Origin: a virus
DNA: 36,120 nucleotides
IMG/VR virus record: IMGVR_UViG_3300025769_000358
Span: 1-36,120 of that record
Strand: one strand, 5' to 3'
In this document: piece by piece, positions 30,190 to 36,120 of the stretch
Layout: each line of letters starts with the position of its first letter
Position numbering within the stretch: position 1 is the first letter of the stretch
The notes under the pieces: model-generated
What the model was told of the DNA's origin: nothing
Seen by the model: only the letters and a program-made list of their open reading frames with translations
Databases searched by the model: none
Program-made: the position numbers and the translations under genes

Positions 30190-30338
30190 TTTGCCCTGAT
30201 TGTTTTGGAGACGGTAGGATTGAAGTTGAGTATGCGGTTGGAGGAGTAACACAGAATGGACCGTGGCAGGGTTATAGAGTTCAGGACGTCGAATGCGAAA
30301 CGTGCGGCGGATGGGGAGAAATTGATGGATCGGAATGA
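30186..30338 (+). CDS. Small DnaJ-type zinc-finger protein
   Basis: A 50-residue protein starting in the primase stop (ATGA). It contains CPDCFGDGRIE near the start and CETCGGWGEID near the end. These are two CxxCxGxG half-sites as in the zinc region of DnaJ, here forming one zinc finger. Small proteins of this kind are common in phage genomes. Role unknown, probably a nucleic-acid or protein-binding accessory. Its end overlaps the following gene. Confidence 0.7.
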   Translation: MICPDCFGDGRIEVEYAVGGVTQNGPWQGYRVQDVECETCGGWGEIDGSE

Positions 30339-30609
30339 GGCGCTGGATCATGTGAAGGGTATCCTGAGCAATCGCGGCGAAAATTACGGTGATGCGTTTT
30401 TGAATTTTGAGCGGATCGCTGTGATGTGGTCTGTTCTTCAGAGCCGTCCGGTTTCGGTCTTGGACGTGGCGCAGCATTTTATTTCGGCGAAGCAGGCTAG
30501 ACTTGTTGAGTCACCAGATCATCTTGATAGCTGGATTGACATCATCGGCTATGCCGCTTTGGCGATTGAGATGTTGGGAGAGCTGGATGAACAAGAAGAT
30601 AACGACTAG
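30325..30609 (+). CDS. DUF6378-like protein
   Basis: A 94-residue protein beginning MDRNEALDHVKGIL and matching the DUF6378 pattern: NRGENYGDAFLNFERIAVMW, QHFISAKQARLVESPDHLDSW, IDIIGYAALAIEML. The family is frequent in phages; its activity is not established, though the helical bundle recalls MazG-like proteins. The ATG at 30325 follows GGGGAG. An alternative in-frame ATG at 30256 has an even better GGAGGAG site, but would overlap the zinc-finger gene by 83 bases. The stop overlaps the small terminase gene by 23 bases. Confidence 0.75.
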   Translation: MDRNEALDHVKGILSNRGENYGDAFLNFERIAVMWSVLQSRPVSVLDVAQHFISAKQARLVESPDHLDSWIDIIGYAALAIEMLGELDEQEDND

Positions 30610-31003
30610 GGCCGCGCGTGCTGCGCTTGCGTCTGACGACAACGAACGCAAGCAGGCAGTGATTAACGAGCTTGAGGCGATAGCGTCGGGCGAAGTGACG
30701 GATGTCCTGTCGTGGGATGAGATGGGCCGAGTTCAGGTGCGCCCATCGGATCAGTTGTCACCGCGAGCGCGGCGCTCGATTAAGAAGGTGAAGATTACGC
30801 CGCATGAGCATGGCAACAGCATCGAGGTTGAGATGCACGACAAGCTGTCAGCGTTACGGTTGCTGGCAAAACACAGAGGACTTCTTGAGCCGAATTCGGA
30901 TGAGTCACGTCCCAGCATGATTGGAATCAACGTCACGGGTCCGAAAACGACAACTTATGCAGTAAAGGAAGATGATGATGACGAAGTTGCGGAAGAGAAA
31001 TAA
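30587..31003 (+). CDS. terS: Terminase small subunit
   Basis: A 138-residue protein with the Terminase_2 core. ELEAIASGEVTDVLSWDEMG is followed by a SPRARRSIKKVKITPHEHG segment and the characteristic EMHDKLSALRLLAKHRGLLEP. The usual N-terminal HTH that recognises the packaging site is short or missing: only about 20 residues (TTRAARAALASDD) precede the core. TerS would select phage DNA and stimulate TerL. The start overlaps the previous gene, and the tail is very acidic. Unusually, an endonuclease gene separates it from TerL. Confidence 0.78.
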   Translation: MNKKITTRAARAALASDDNERKQAVINELEAIASGEVTDVLSWDEMGRVQVRPSDQLSPRARRSIKKVKITPHEHGNSIEVEMHDKLSALRLLAKHRGLLEPNSDESRPSMIGINVTGPKTTTYAVKEDDDDEVAEEK

Positions 31004-31604
31004 ACTGGTGCATGGTTGGGGCGTCAACGATGCTGATTATGCTGTTTACACCAAATTACCGAATAATCGTAGTAGTTTGTGTCCGTACTATTCGGCGTGG
31101 GGTACGATGCTTAAGCGAGTTTTTGATACTAAACTTCACGCCCAATATCCTACATACATTGGTACCAGCGTTTGTGACGAGTGGAAATATTTTATGAACT
31201 TCCGCTCTTGGATGATGGCGCAGGATTGGCGCGACAAGCATTTGGACAAGGACATAATAGTGCCGGGCAACAAACATTATTCACCGGAAACCTGTGCCTT
31301 TGTTGATGGTCGGATAAACAATCTTTTAACTAATTCTGCGGCCCGTCGTGGAAAATATCCAATTGGTGTTTATAATAAGAAAGATAAAAAGTATTGCGCT
31401 CAAATGACGATGAACGGAAAAACGAGGAATCTCGGCTATTTCGACACGCCAGAGGAGGCAAGCCTCGCTTATCGCAAAGAGAAATCCCGATACGTTCGCC
31501 ATATCGCGTTGACGCAGGTTGATGACCCGCGTGTACGTGCGGGACTGTTGAAACATGCAATCCTGATAATGATGGGCGAAAGCGATAGGCGGGAGGCGGC
31601 ATGA
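30978..31604 (+). CDS. HNH-type homing endonuclease with AP2-like domain
   Basis: A 208-residue protein starting at 30978, seven bases after AAAGGAA. Two ATGs at 30972 and 30975 are too close to the ribosome site. The N-terminal part has YYSAWGTMLKRVFD, YPTYIGTSVCDEW, and DKDIIVPGNKHYSPETCAFV, the pattern of phage HNH-like endonucleases. YPIGVYNKKDKKYCAQM with LGYFDTPEEASLAYRKEK is an AP2-like DNA-binding domain. Such genes are selfish homing elements. It overlaps the TerS end by 26 bases and lies between TerS and TerL; codon use is more AT-rich than theirs. Confidence 0.82.
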   Translation: MTKLRKRNKLVHGWGVNDADYAVYTKLPNNRSSLCPYYSAWGTMLKRVFDTKLHAQYPTYIGTSVCDEWKYFMNFRSWMMAQDWRDKHLDKDIIVPGNKHYSPETCAFVDGRINNLLTNSAARRGKYPIGVYNKKDKKYCAQMTMNGKTRNLGYFDTPEEASLAYRKEKSRYVRHIALTQVDDPRVRAGLLKHAILIMMGESDRREAA

Positions 31605-31795
31605 CGAGCGTGACCAAGATGTCGTCAACATATGTGCGCTTCTATAAAGATTTTGTGCCGTGTGACTTTTGCGGGCAGCCTTCTCGCGGTAGAGTCTATG
31701 ATCTGACGCAGAGGGTTGTGTGCGGTTCGTGCGGAGAAGAATGGTTTACAATCGATATGGTGGTGAAAGATGGCTCGATCCCCAAGGGCGCGTGA
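31601..31795 (+). CDS. Small zinc-ribbon protein
   Basis: A 64-residue protein starting in the endonuclease stop (ATGA). CDFCGQPSRG and CGSCGEEW form a four-cysteine zinc ribbon. The last 26 bases overlap the TerL gene. Possibly a packaging or regulatory accessory, or a companion of the endonuclease. No family with known function is recognised. Confidence 0.65.
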   Translation: MTSVTKMSSTYVRFYKDFVPCDFCGQPSRGRVYDLTQRVVCGSCGEEWFTIDMVVKDGSIPKGA

Positions 31796-33326
31796 TCGTT
31801 CTCCGCGCCGTCGCAGAGGCGGCGGCACGGATGCGCTCACTGGGTTAAGTCTGGATTTTAGCGAAAGCCCGACCGTATGGAACTTTCTAAACGACGACGC
31901 CTTTGTTCGTGGGCTGATGGGGCCGGTTGGTTCTGGCAAAACTTATGCCTGCTTAGCCGAGGTCATGCTGCGTGCTGTCAAGCAGCCGCCGTCACCGGAG
32001 GATGGCATCAGATATTCCAGATTTGCCGTAATAAGAAACAGCTACCCGGAGCTACGGACGACGACGATCAAGACGTGGCAGGAAATATTTCCGGAAAATA
32101 CGTGGGGCGAGATGCGCTGGTCGCCTCCTATCACTCATCACATAAAGCTGCCTCAGAGAGATGGCGCACCTGGACTTGATTGCGAGGTCATATTTCTGGC
32201 GCTGGATCAGCCGCGCGATGTCAGAAAACTTCTGAGTTTGGAACTGACCGGCGGATTTATCGATGAGGCGCGCGAACTACCCAAGGCTGTGGTCGATGGA
32301 CTAACATCACGTGTGGGTAGGTATCCGACAAAGAGGAATGGCGGATGTCCGTGGCGCGGTGTTTGGATGTCGACGAACCCGATGGACTCGGATCATTGGT
32401 GGCCCAATCTTGCTGAAAAGAACCCGATACGCGGCAAGTATCCGTGGAAGTTCTACAAGCAACCGGGTGGCGTTGTTGAAGGAACCAAAGAACATGAAGG
32501 AGCTATATTTGGCGGCGACAGGTATTGGTTATTAAACGGCAAGGCTGAAAACCTGAACAACCTTCCAATCGGCTATTACGAGCAACAGCTTGCCGGTAAG
32601 ACGCTTGATTGGATTCAGTGTTATGCGGGCGCACAGTATGTCTATGTGCAAGATGGAAAGCCCGTGTGGCACGAATATACCGATAGCTTGATGGCGGCGG
32701 ATGTCGATATCGAGATGGGTATGCCGGTCCATATCGGTCTTGATTTTGGATTGACGCCCGCTGCTGTCTTTGGACAGAAGATGTCAAATGGAAGATGGCA
32801 TATCGTGCATGAGCTTGTCGCCTTTGATATGGGGCTGGAGCGGTTCGCCCATCATCTGATGGCGGATATCCAGACCAAGTTTCCCAAGAGCGATGTGATG
32901 ATCTGGGGTGATCCGGCTGGTGGCAAGCGCGATGAGATTTTCGAGGTCACGGCGTTTGACCATTTGCGGACGCTTGGCCTTCGCGCCCAACCGACTGCAT
33001 CGAATGATTTTAAGGTGCGGCGTGAGGCGGGTGCCATGCCTATGAACAGGTTGATTGACGGGCGTCCGGGTTTGCTTGTGTCGAAAGATTGCGTTCGCAC
33101 TCGCAAGTCGTTGAGTGGCGGTTACCACTTCAAGCGTGTCGCGGTTGGTGCTGGCCACGAAAGATTTAAGGACGCACCAAACAAGAACGAGCATTCGCAT
33201 GTCGGTGACGCTTATGGATATCTAATGTTGGGCGGCGGCGAGCATCGTGCATTGACCCGAAACCCCAATGGAATGCCGTTATACAAGCAGGCGGTCGCCA
33301 GCACAGATTTCAACGTGTTTGCATAA
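31770..33326 (+). CDS. terL: Terminase large subunit
   Basis: A 518-residue packaging motor. The N-terminal ATPase has Walker A GPVGSGKT (51-58) and Walker B GGFIDEA (161-167, with catalytic Glu166). The C-terminal RNase H-like nuclease has GLDFG (323-327), WGDPAG (379-384) and HSHVGDA (475-481), giving the acidic residues D325, D381 and D480. A basic N-terminal tail (RSPRRRR) precedes the ATPase. Length is normal. It pumps DNA through the portal and cuts concatemers. The packaging strategy (headful, cos or direct repeats) cannot be told from this sequence alone. A long hairpin follows the stop. Confidence 0.95.
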   Translation: MARSPRARDRSPRRRRGGGTDALTGLSLDFSESPTVWNFLNDDAFVRGLMGPVGSGKTYACLAEVMLRAVKQPPSPEDGIRYSRFAVIRNSYPELRTTTIKTWQEIFPENTWGEMRWSPPITHHIKLPQRDGAPGLDCEVIFLALDQPRDVRKLLSLELTGGFIDEARELPKAVVDGLTSRVGRYPTKRNGGCPWRGVWMSTNPMDSDHWWPNLAEKNPIRGKYPWKFYKQPGGVVEGTKEHEGAIFGGDRYWLLNGKAENLNNLPIGYYEQQLAGKTLDWIQCYAGAQYVYVQDGKPVWHEYTDSLMAADVDIEMGMPVHIGLDFGLTPAAVFGQKMSNGRWHIVHELVAFDMGLERFAHHLMADIQTKFPKSDVMIWGDPAGGKRDEIFEVTAFDHLRTLGLRAQPTASNDFKVRREAGAMPMNRLIDGRPGLLVSKDCVRTRKSLSGGYHFKRVAVGAGHERFKDAPNKNEHSHVGDAYGYLMLGGGEHRALTRNPNGMPLYKQAVASTDFNVFA

Positions 33327-33363
33327 AAAAACTCCGAGGCCGCAACAGGGAACGGCCTCGGAG
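33325..33363 (-). terminator. Long hairpin behind TerL with a U-tract only on the opposite strand
   Basis: CTCCGAGGCCG (33332-33342) pairs perfectly with CGGCCTCGGAG (33353-33363). On the plus strand, seven A residues precede the stem and no T-run follows. Read leftward, the stem is followed by seven T, the perfect form of an intrinsic terminator. It would therefore stop leftward (antisense) transcripts more efficiently than rightward ones. Confidence 0.7.
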
Positions 33364-33403
33364 GTAGTGTACACGAAAGGAAGGCATCTCATTTATAGCG
33401 CAA

Positions 33404-33868
33404 ATGAAGATATCTAGCAACAGTTCTGTATCACTTATTAAGTTTCACTGGGCGCATGTCCACTTGATGAATTTGCGTGAATTTGAGCGCAAATATTTTG
33501 AGTGGTTTCCTAATTACGAGGACATGCTTCGGACTTATGCGTCTTGTGAAACGTCTGCAACGGCGCTGTATGATGGTGATGTGGCGTGTTGCTTTGGCGC
33601 TGTCCCAATATGGAAGGGCGTTGCAGAGGCTTGGATACTTACAAGCTATATTGTTGAGAGAAATCCTATATCGCTCACAAGGGGTGCGCTACGATACTTC
33701 GATAACATTGCTACTGATATGCAATTACATAGATTGCAGATAGTTGTCGATGGTAGCAACTTACTTGCACTTCGATGGGCCAAAGCATTAAAATTTGAAC
33801 ACGAGGGGCTGTTGAGGGGCTACGGGCCTGACGGTTCAAATCACTACATGCTCGCGAGGTATTATTGA
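33404..33868 (+). CDS. T7 gp13-like protein (GNAT-type fold)
   Basis: A 154-residue protein with the pattern of the gp13/DUF2833 family: DGDVACCFGAVPIWKGVAEAWILTS, then a long helix and LQIVVDGSNLLALRWAKALKFEHEGLLRGYGPDG (seen at about 111-144, shown here only as key segments WAKALKF and GLLRGYG). It resembles an acetyltransferase fold. In T7 the protein is needed for virion morphogenesis. The ATG at 33404 has a weak ribosome site, because AAGGAAGG is about 20 bases away. The stop overlaps the next ATG. It opens a run of small genes leading to the portal. Confidence 0.72.
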   Translation: MKISSNSSVSLIKFHWAHVHLMNLREFERKYFEWFPNYEDMLRTYASCETSATALYDGDVACCFGAVPIWKGVAEAWILTSYIVERNPISLTRGALRYFDNIATDMQLHRLQIVVDGSNLLALRWAKALKFEHEGLLRGYGPDGSNHYMLARYY

Positions 33869-34101
33869 TGGGTGGATTATTTGGCGGCGGCATTAGCACA
33901 CCGGCTCCACCTCCTCCGGACCCGGAGATTTCTGCCGCACAAAAGCGGCAAGAGCAAAGGCTAGAGGAGGAGGAGCGTCAGAAACAGGCGCAGCTTTCGG
34001 CGCAGCGCCGTGCGCGCCAGATTGGCGGTCAACGCCTTCTTCTGTCGAGCGAGCGTGAGGACGCTCGTGAGGGTATCCAGTGTACCCTCGGGGCTGGCTA
34101 A
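33868..34101 (+). CDS. Small Pro-rich virion-type protein 1
   Basis: A 77-residue protein starting MGGLFGGG at 33868, overlapping the previous stop. It has a Pro run (PAPPPPDP), a charged helix (AAQKRQEQRLEEEERQKQAQL), RRARQIGGQRLLL and a C-terminal TLGAG. The layout of Gly-rich start, Pro run, basic helix and Gly-containing end is seen in small podovirus proteins beside tail genes (T7 gp7.3-like position), suggested to be minor virion or assembly proteins. It shares its end with the next gene. Confidence 0.6.
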   Translation: MGGLFGGGISTPAPPPPDPEISAAQKRQEQRLEEEERQKQAQLSAQRRARQIGGQRLLLSSEREDAREGIQCTLGAG

Positions 34102-34307
34102 TGAGTGGCGTAATCTCGCGGCCTAGCGCACCACCTCCGCCGCCGCCACCACCACCCGCTCCAGAGCCAGAGCCGCAGCCTGTCCAAAGCACTGAGGATC
34201 AGCGTCGTCGCGCGGCTGCATCACGCGCGCGTCGCATTTCGGCCCGTTCGCTTTTGGGCGGTGGCGGTCAGCAAGAGGAGACGCAAACAACATTGGGTGC
34301 CGGATAA
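34101..34307 (+). CDS. Small Pro-rich virion-type protein 2
   Basis: A 68-residue protein starting at 34101 (TAATG overlap). It has a run of nine Pro residues (residues 11-19), acidic/Pro sequence, then RRRAAASRARRISARSLLGGGG and the same TLGAG end as the gene before it. The two are probably paralogues from tandem duplication that diverged strongly. Function inferred as minor virion or assembly protein. Confidence 0.58.
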   Translation: MSGVISRPSAPPPPPPPPPAPEPEPQPVQSTEDQRRRAAASRARRISARSLLGGGGQQEETQTTLGAG

Positions 34308-34459
34308 TGCCGAAGGTTGTCACAAAAGACGGGAAAACCCGCCATTTTGCATATAGCAAGGCTGGCATGTCTGCCGCAAAGGAATATGCAAAGCAATATG
34401 GTGGCCGTATTTCTGAGGTCAGCATGAAGACGAAGATGATGAAGAAAAAGGGCGGGTAA
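34307..34459 (+). CDS. Small basic phage protein
   Basis: A 50-residue protein starting inside the previous stop (TAATG). MPKVVTKDGKTRHFAYSKAG is followed by a helix AAKEYAKQYGGRISEV and a Lys/Met-rich basic end. The pattern of PK-V, GK, HF-Y-GM and AAKEYAK recurs in small proteins next to podovirus portal or tail genes, with no known activity. Its high positive charge suggests contact with DNA or an acidic partner. Confidence 0.6.
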   Translation: MPKVVTKDGKTRHFAYSKAGMSAAKEYAKQYGGRISEVSMKTKMMKKKGG

Positions 34460-34968
34460 TGAAGCAGGTGTGGGACAAGAAAAGGCCAAAGGACTTGGGA
34501 AAGCCAAAATCTTTGAGTTCTGCACAGAAGCGTTCTGCGATGCGTGCCGCGAAGAAGGCTGGTCGTCCATATCCAAATTTGATTGATAATATGAGGGCCG
34601 CGCATCGAGAACCGGAGCAAAAAGTGATGGACCCCATCTTGGAGCATCACTATCGCAATATTGCTGAGGGCAAAACGGTCAAAAACCAAGACGGCAGCAT
34701 TTCTACGGTCTATACCATGCAGGTCGATATCAATGGCGTGCCGACATTGATTCCATCGGTTTGGGATGGCAAGATTTTGAGCGAGAGAGACGCAACAGAG
34801 CGAGCTTTAAAGAGCGGCGTTCGATGGCCAACGCGCGAAACGCATGAAGAGCTTCGTGCTTATGATGTGGAGCTTCACAAAGAGATGACGCCCACAAGCG
34901 CAGAGCAGGCGCAGCAAGTGCTTAAACAGTACAAGCAAAGATCTATTTTGAGCCGGGACAAAAAGTGA
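34459..34968 (+). CDS. Two-part small phage protein
   Basis: A 169-residue protein starting in the previous stop. Residues 1-45 are basic (KRPKDLGKPKSLSSAQKRSAMRA, ending AGRPYPNLIDN), a segment commonly found on its own in podoviruses. Residues of about 65-145 form a separate domain with DGSISTVYTMQVDINGVPTLIPSVW, DATERALKSG, and an RAYDVELHKEMTP end. That domain occurs in other phage structural proteins. It appears to be a fusion of two modules. Function unknown, probably virion-associated. Confidence 0.62.
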   Translation: MKQVWDKKRPKDLGKPKSLSSAQKRSAMRAAKKAGRPYPNLIDNMRAAHREPEQKVMDPILEHHYRNIAEGKTVKNQDGSISTVYTMQVDINGVPTLIPSVWDGKILSERDATERALKSGVRWPTRETHEELRAYDVELHKEMTPTSAEQAQQVLKQYKQRSILSRDKK

Positions 34969-35258
34969 CCGCCGCCTGGACCCGCAAAGAAGGTAAGAAT
35001 CCCTCTGGTGGTTTAAACGCAAAGGGCCGTGCTTCCGCTCGCGCGCAGGGTATGAACCTGAAAGCGCCAGTGAAGAAAGGCGACAACCCGCGACGAGCCT
35101 CTTTCTTGGCGCGGATGGGTTCCATGCCCGGCCCGGAACGCGACTCGAAAGGACGCCCCACGCGCCTTCTCCTGTCACTGCGCGCGTGGGGCGCTTCTTC
35201 AAAATCCGACGCCAAGGCGAAGGCGCGCGCGATTAGTGCGCGAAACAAGAAAGACTGA
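34965..35258 (+). CDS. DUF6321-like small basic protein
   Basis: A 97-residue protein with a GTG start overlapping the previous stop. The pattern AAWTRKEGKNPSGGLNAKGR, NPRRASFLARMGSMPGPE, and TRLLLSLRAWGASSK matches the DUF6321 family, which is usually encoded beside phage portal or terminase genes. It is highly basic and could bind DNA. It contains a GTTTAAAC site at 35011. It ends three bases before the portal ATG. Confidence 0.72.
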   Translation: MTAAWTRKEGKNPSGGLNAKGRASARAQGMNLKAPVKKGDNPRRASFLARMGSMPGPERDSKGRPTRLLLSLRAWGASSKSDAKAKARAISARNKKD

Positions 35259-35261
35259 TCC

Positions 35262-36120
35262 ATGAAAAGCGTCGAAGAAATCATCAAGCGTCACGAACTG
35301 GCGCAGCGCCGGAAAGATAATTGGCGTCAGATTTACGAGGACTGTTACGAGTTCGCGCTTCCGCAGCGCAACTTGTATGACGGCTATTATGAGGGTGGCG
35401 GTTCTCCCGGCCAGAACAAGATGGTCCGCGTCTTCGATTCCACAGCCATCAACGCGACACAGCGTTTCGCCAATCGGATTCAGAGCGGGCTGTTCCCGCC
35501 ATACGGGCGCTGGTGCCGCCTAGAGCCCGGACCCGAAATCCCCGATAATCGTCAGCTTGAGGCGCAAGCCGCGTTGGACGTTTACAACGACAAGATGTTT
35601 TCGCTCCTGCGCCAGACCAACTTTGACTTGGCTATGGGCGAATTCCTGATGGATTTGGCAGTCGGCACCGCCGTCATGCTAATTCAACCGGGCGACGATG
35701 TTACGCCGATCCGCTTCACCGCAGTCCCGCAATACCTCGTTTCTATCGAAGAGGGCGCGCACGGAAAAGTCGACAATGTTTATCGCCGCATGCGGATTAA
35801 GGCAGAGGCAATTGCACAGCATTGGGTTGGAGCGTACATACCTGATCGATTGCAGCGTATGATCGATGAGAAGCCGACTGAAGAGGTCGAACTTCTTGAG
35901 GCGACAATCTACAATCAGGATCGTGGTGATTATCACTATTGCGTCATCTGGCCGTCTGGCAAGGTCAAGCTGGTTGAGCGTGAGATGAAGTCTAGTCCTT
36001 GGATCGTTGCGCGTTATATGAAGGTCGCTGGCGAAATCTATGGGCGTGGCCCCGTGATTACGGCCTTGCCTGACATCAAGACGCTGAACAAAACGCTAGA
36101 GCTTCTACTCAAGAATGCAT
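35262..36120 (+). CDS. Head-tail connector (portal) protein, N-terminal part, cut by the window end
   Basis: The first 286 codons of the portal. Family signs are the N-terminal helix ELAQRRKDNWRQIYEDCYEFA, the FDSTAINATQRFANRIQSGLFPP segment and the WCRLEP turn. A central FTAVPQYLVS follows, all typical of T7-type head-tail connectors. The frame continues without interruption to the last base and is completed by bases 1-1035. The final 349 bases duplicate the window start with only silent changes. Full length is estimated as 514 residues. Confidence 0.93.
   Translation, partial: MKSVEEIIKRHELAQRRKDNWRQIYEDCYEFALPQRNLYDGYYEGGGSPGQNKMVRVFDSTAINATQRFANRIQSGLFPPYGRWCRLEPGPEIPDNRQLEAQAALDVYNDKMFSLLRQTNFDLAMGEFLMDLAVGTAVMLIQPGDDVTPIRFTAVPQYLVSIEEGAHGKVDNVYRRMRIKAEAIAQHWVGAYIPDRLQRMIDEKPTEEVELLEATIYNQDRGDYHYCVIWPSGKVKLVEREMKSSPWIVARYMKVAGEIYGRGPVITALPDIKTLNKTLELLLKNA
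35772..36120. repeat. Terminal overlap, right copy
   Basis: This is the right-hand counterpart of 1-349, in the same reading frame (codon 171 of the portal aligns with base 1). The differences become denser toward the very end, as expected if the sequence slides from one strain variant to another. Confidence 0.9.

Noticed and set aside
30256-30324. Alternative start of the DUF6378-like protein
   Set aside because: It has a strong ribosome site and cannot be fully excluded, but family similarity begins at 30325 and the longer form overlaps the zinc-finger gene by 83 bases.
1-36120. tRNA genes and CRISPR arrays
   Set aside because: No cloverleaf-like segment in the few intergenic gaps and no regularly spaced repeats were seen.

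Overview
The window is essentially the whole genome of a short-tailed (T7/BPP-1-like, podovirus-type) bacteriophage, opened inside the portal gene. The portal gene begins at 35262, runs off the right end and continues in frame from base 1. The last 349 bases (35772-36120) repeat the first 349 with ten differences, so the non-redundant unit is about 35.77 kb and the map is circular or permuted. The host cannot be named from sequence alone. Balanced to moderately high GC, an ArdC antirestriction gene, a DUF4376 protein and LamG/DUF7483-like tail proteins fit a Gram-negative proteobacterial host, possibly alphaproteobacterial or aquatic (inference). The spanin pair shows that the host has an outer membrane.

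Layout. (1) 1-13105, rightward: portal end, Bbp19-like protein, scaffold, major capsid protein with its own promoter and terminator, small decoration-like protein, adaptor (gp11-like), nozzle (gp12-like) and four internal/ejection proteins. (2) 13159-17518: a tail fibre with a T7 gp17-type N-terminus, a large LamG/SPRY/DUF7483-like receptor-binding protein and a DUF4376 protein. (3) 17515-19050: lysis genes (two small membrane proteins, M15A peptidase endolysin, GTG-started holin, i-spanin, nested o-spanin), then a metallophosphoesterase to 20156. (4) 20153-25029, leftward: about a dozen small overlapping genes, including zinc-ribbon and HTH proteins, a LexA-type winged helix, a YqaJ/RecE-like nuclease, a serine recombinase, tiny membrane peptides and ArdC. 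(5) A divergent promoter region near 25030-25125, then rightward 25126-27218: ribbon-helix-helix regulator, PD-(D/E)xK resolvase-like nuclease, a protein ending in an SSB-like tip, and a winged-helix replication initiator. (6) 27337-31003: ssDNA-binding candidate, TOPRIM/AAA primase-helicase, zinc-finger protein, DUF6378-like protein, small terminase. (7) 30978-35258: HNH/AP2-type endonuclease, TerL, T7 gp13-like protein, five small accessory virion-type genes, then the portal.

No DNA polymerase, RNA polymerase, tyrosine integrase, tRNA or CRISPR array is visible. Replication would use the phage primase-helicase and initiator together with host polymerase; transcription would use host RNA polymerase. 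The resolvase-type recombinase, winged-helix initiator, ribbon-helix-helix protein, short repeats and ArdC in 20.2-27.3 kb resemble a plasmid maintenance block. A phage-plasmid or otherwise temperate lifestyle is a reasonable hypothesis but is not demonstrated.
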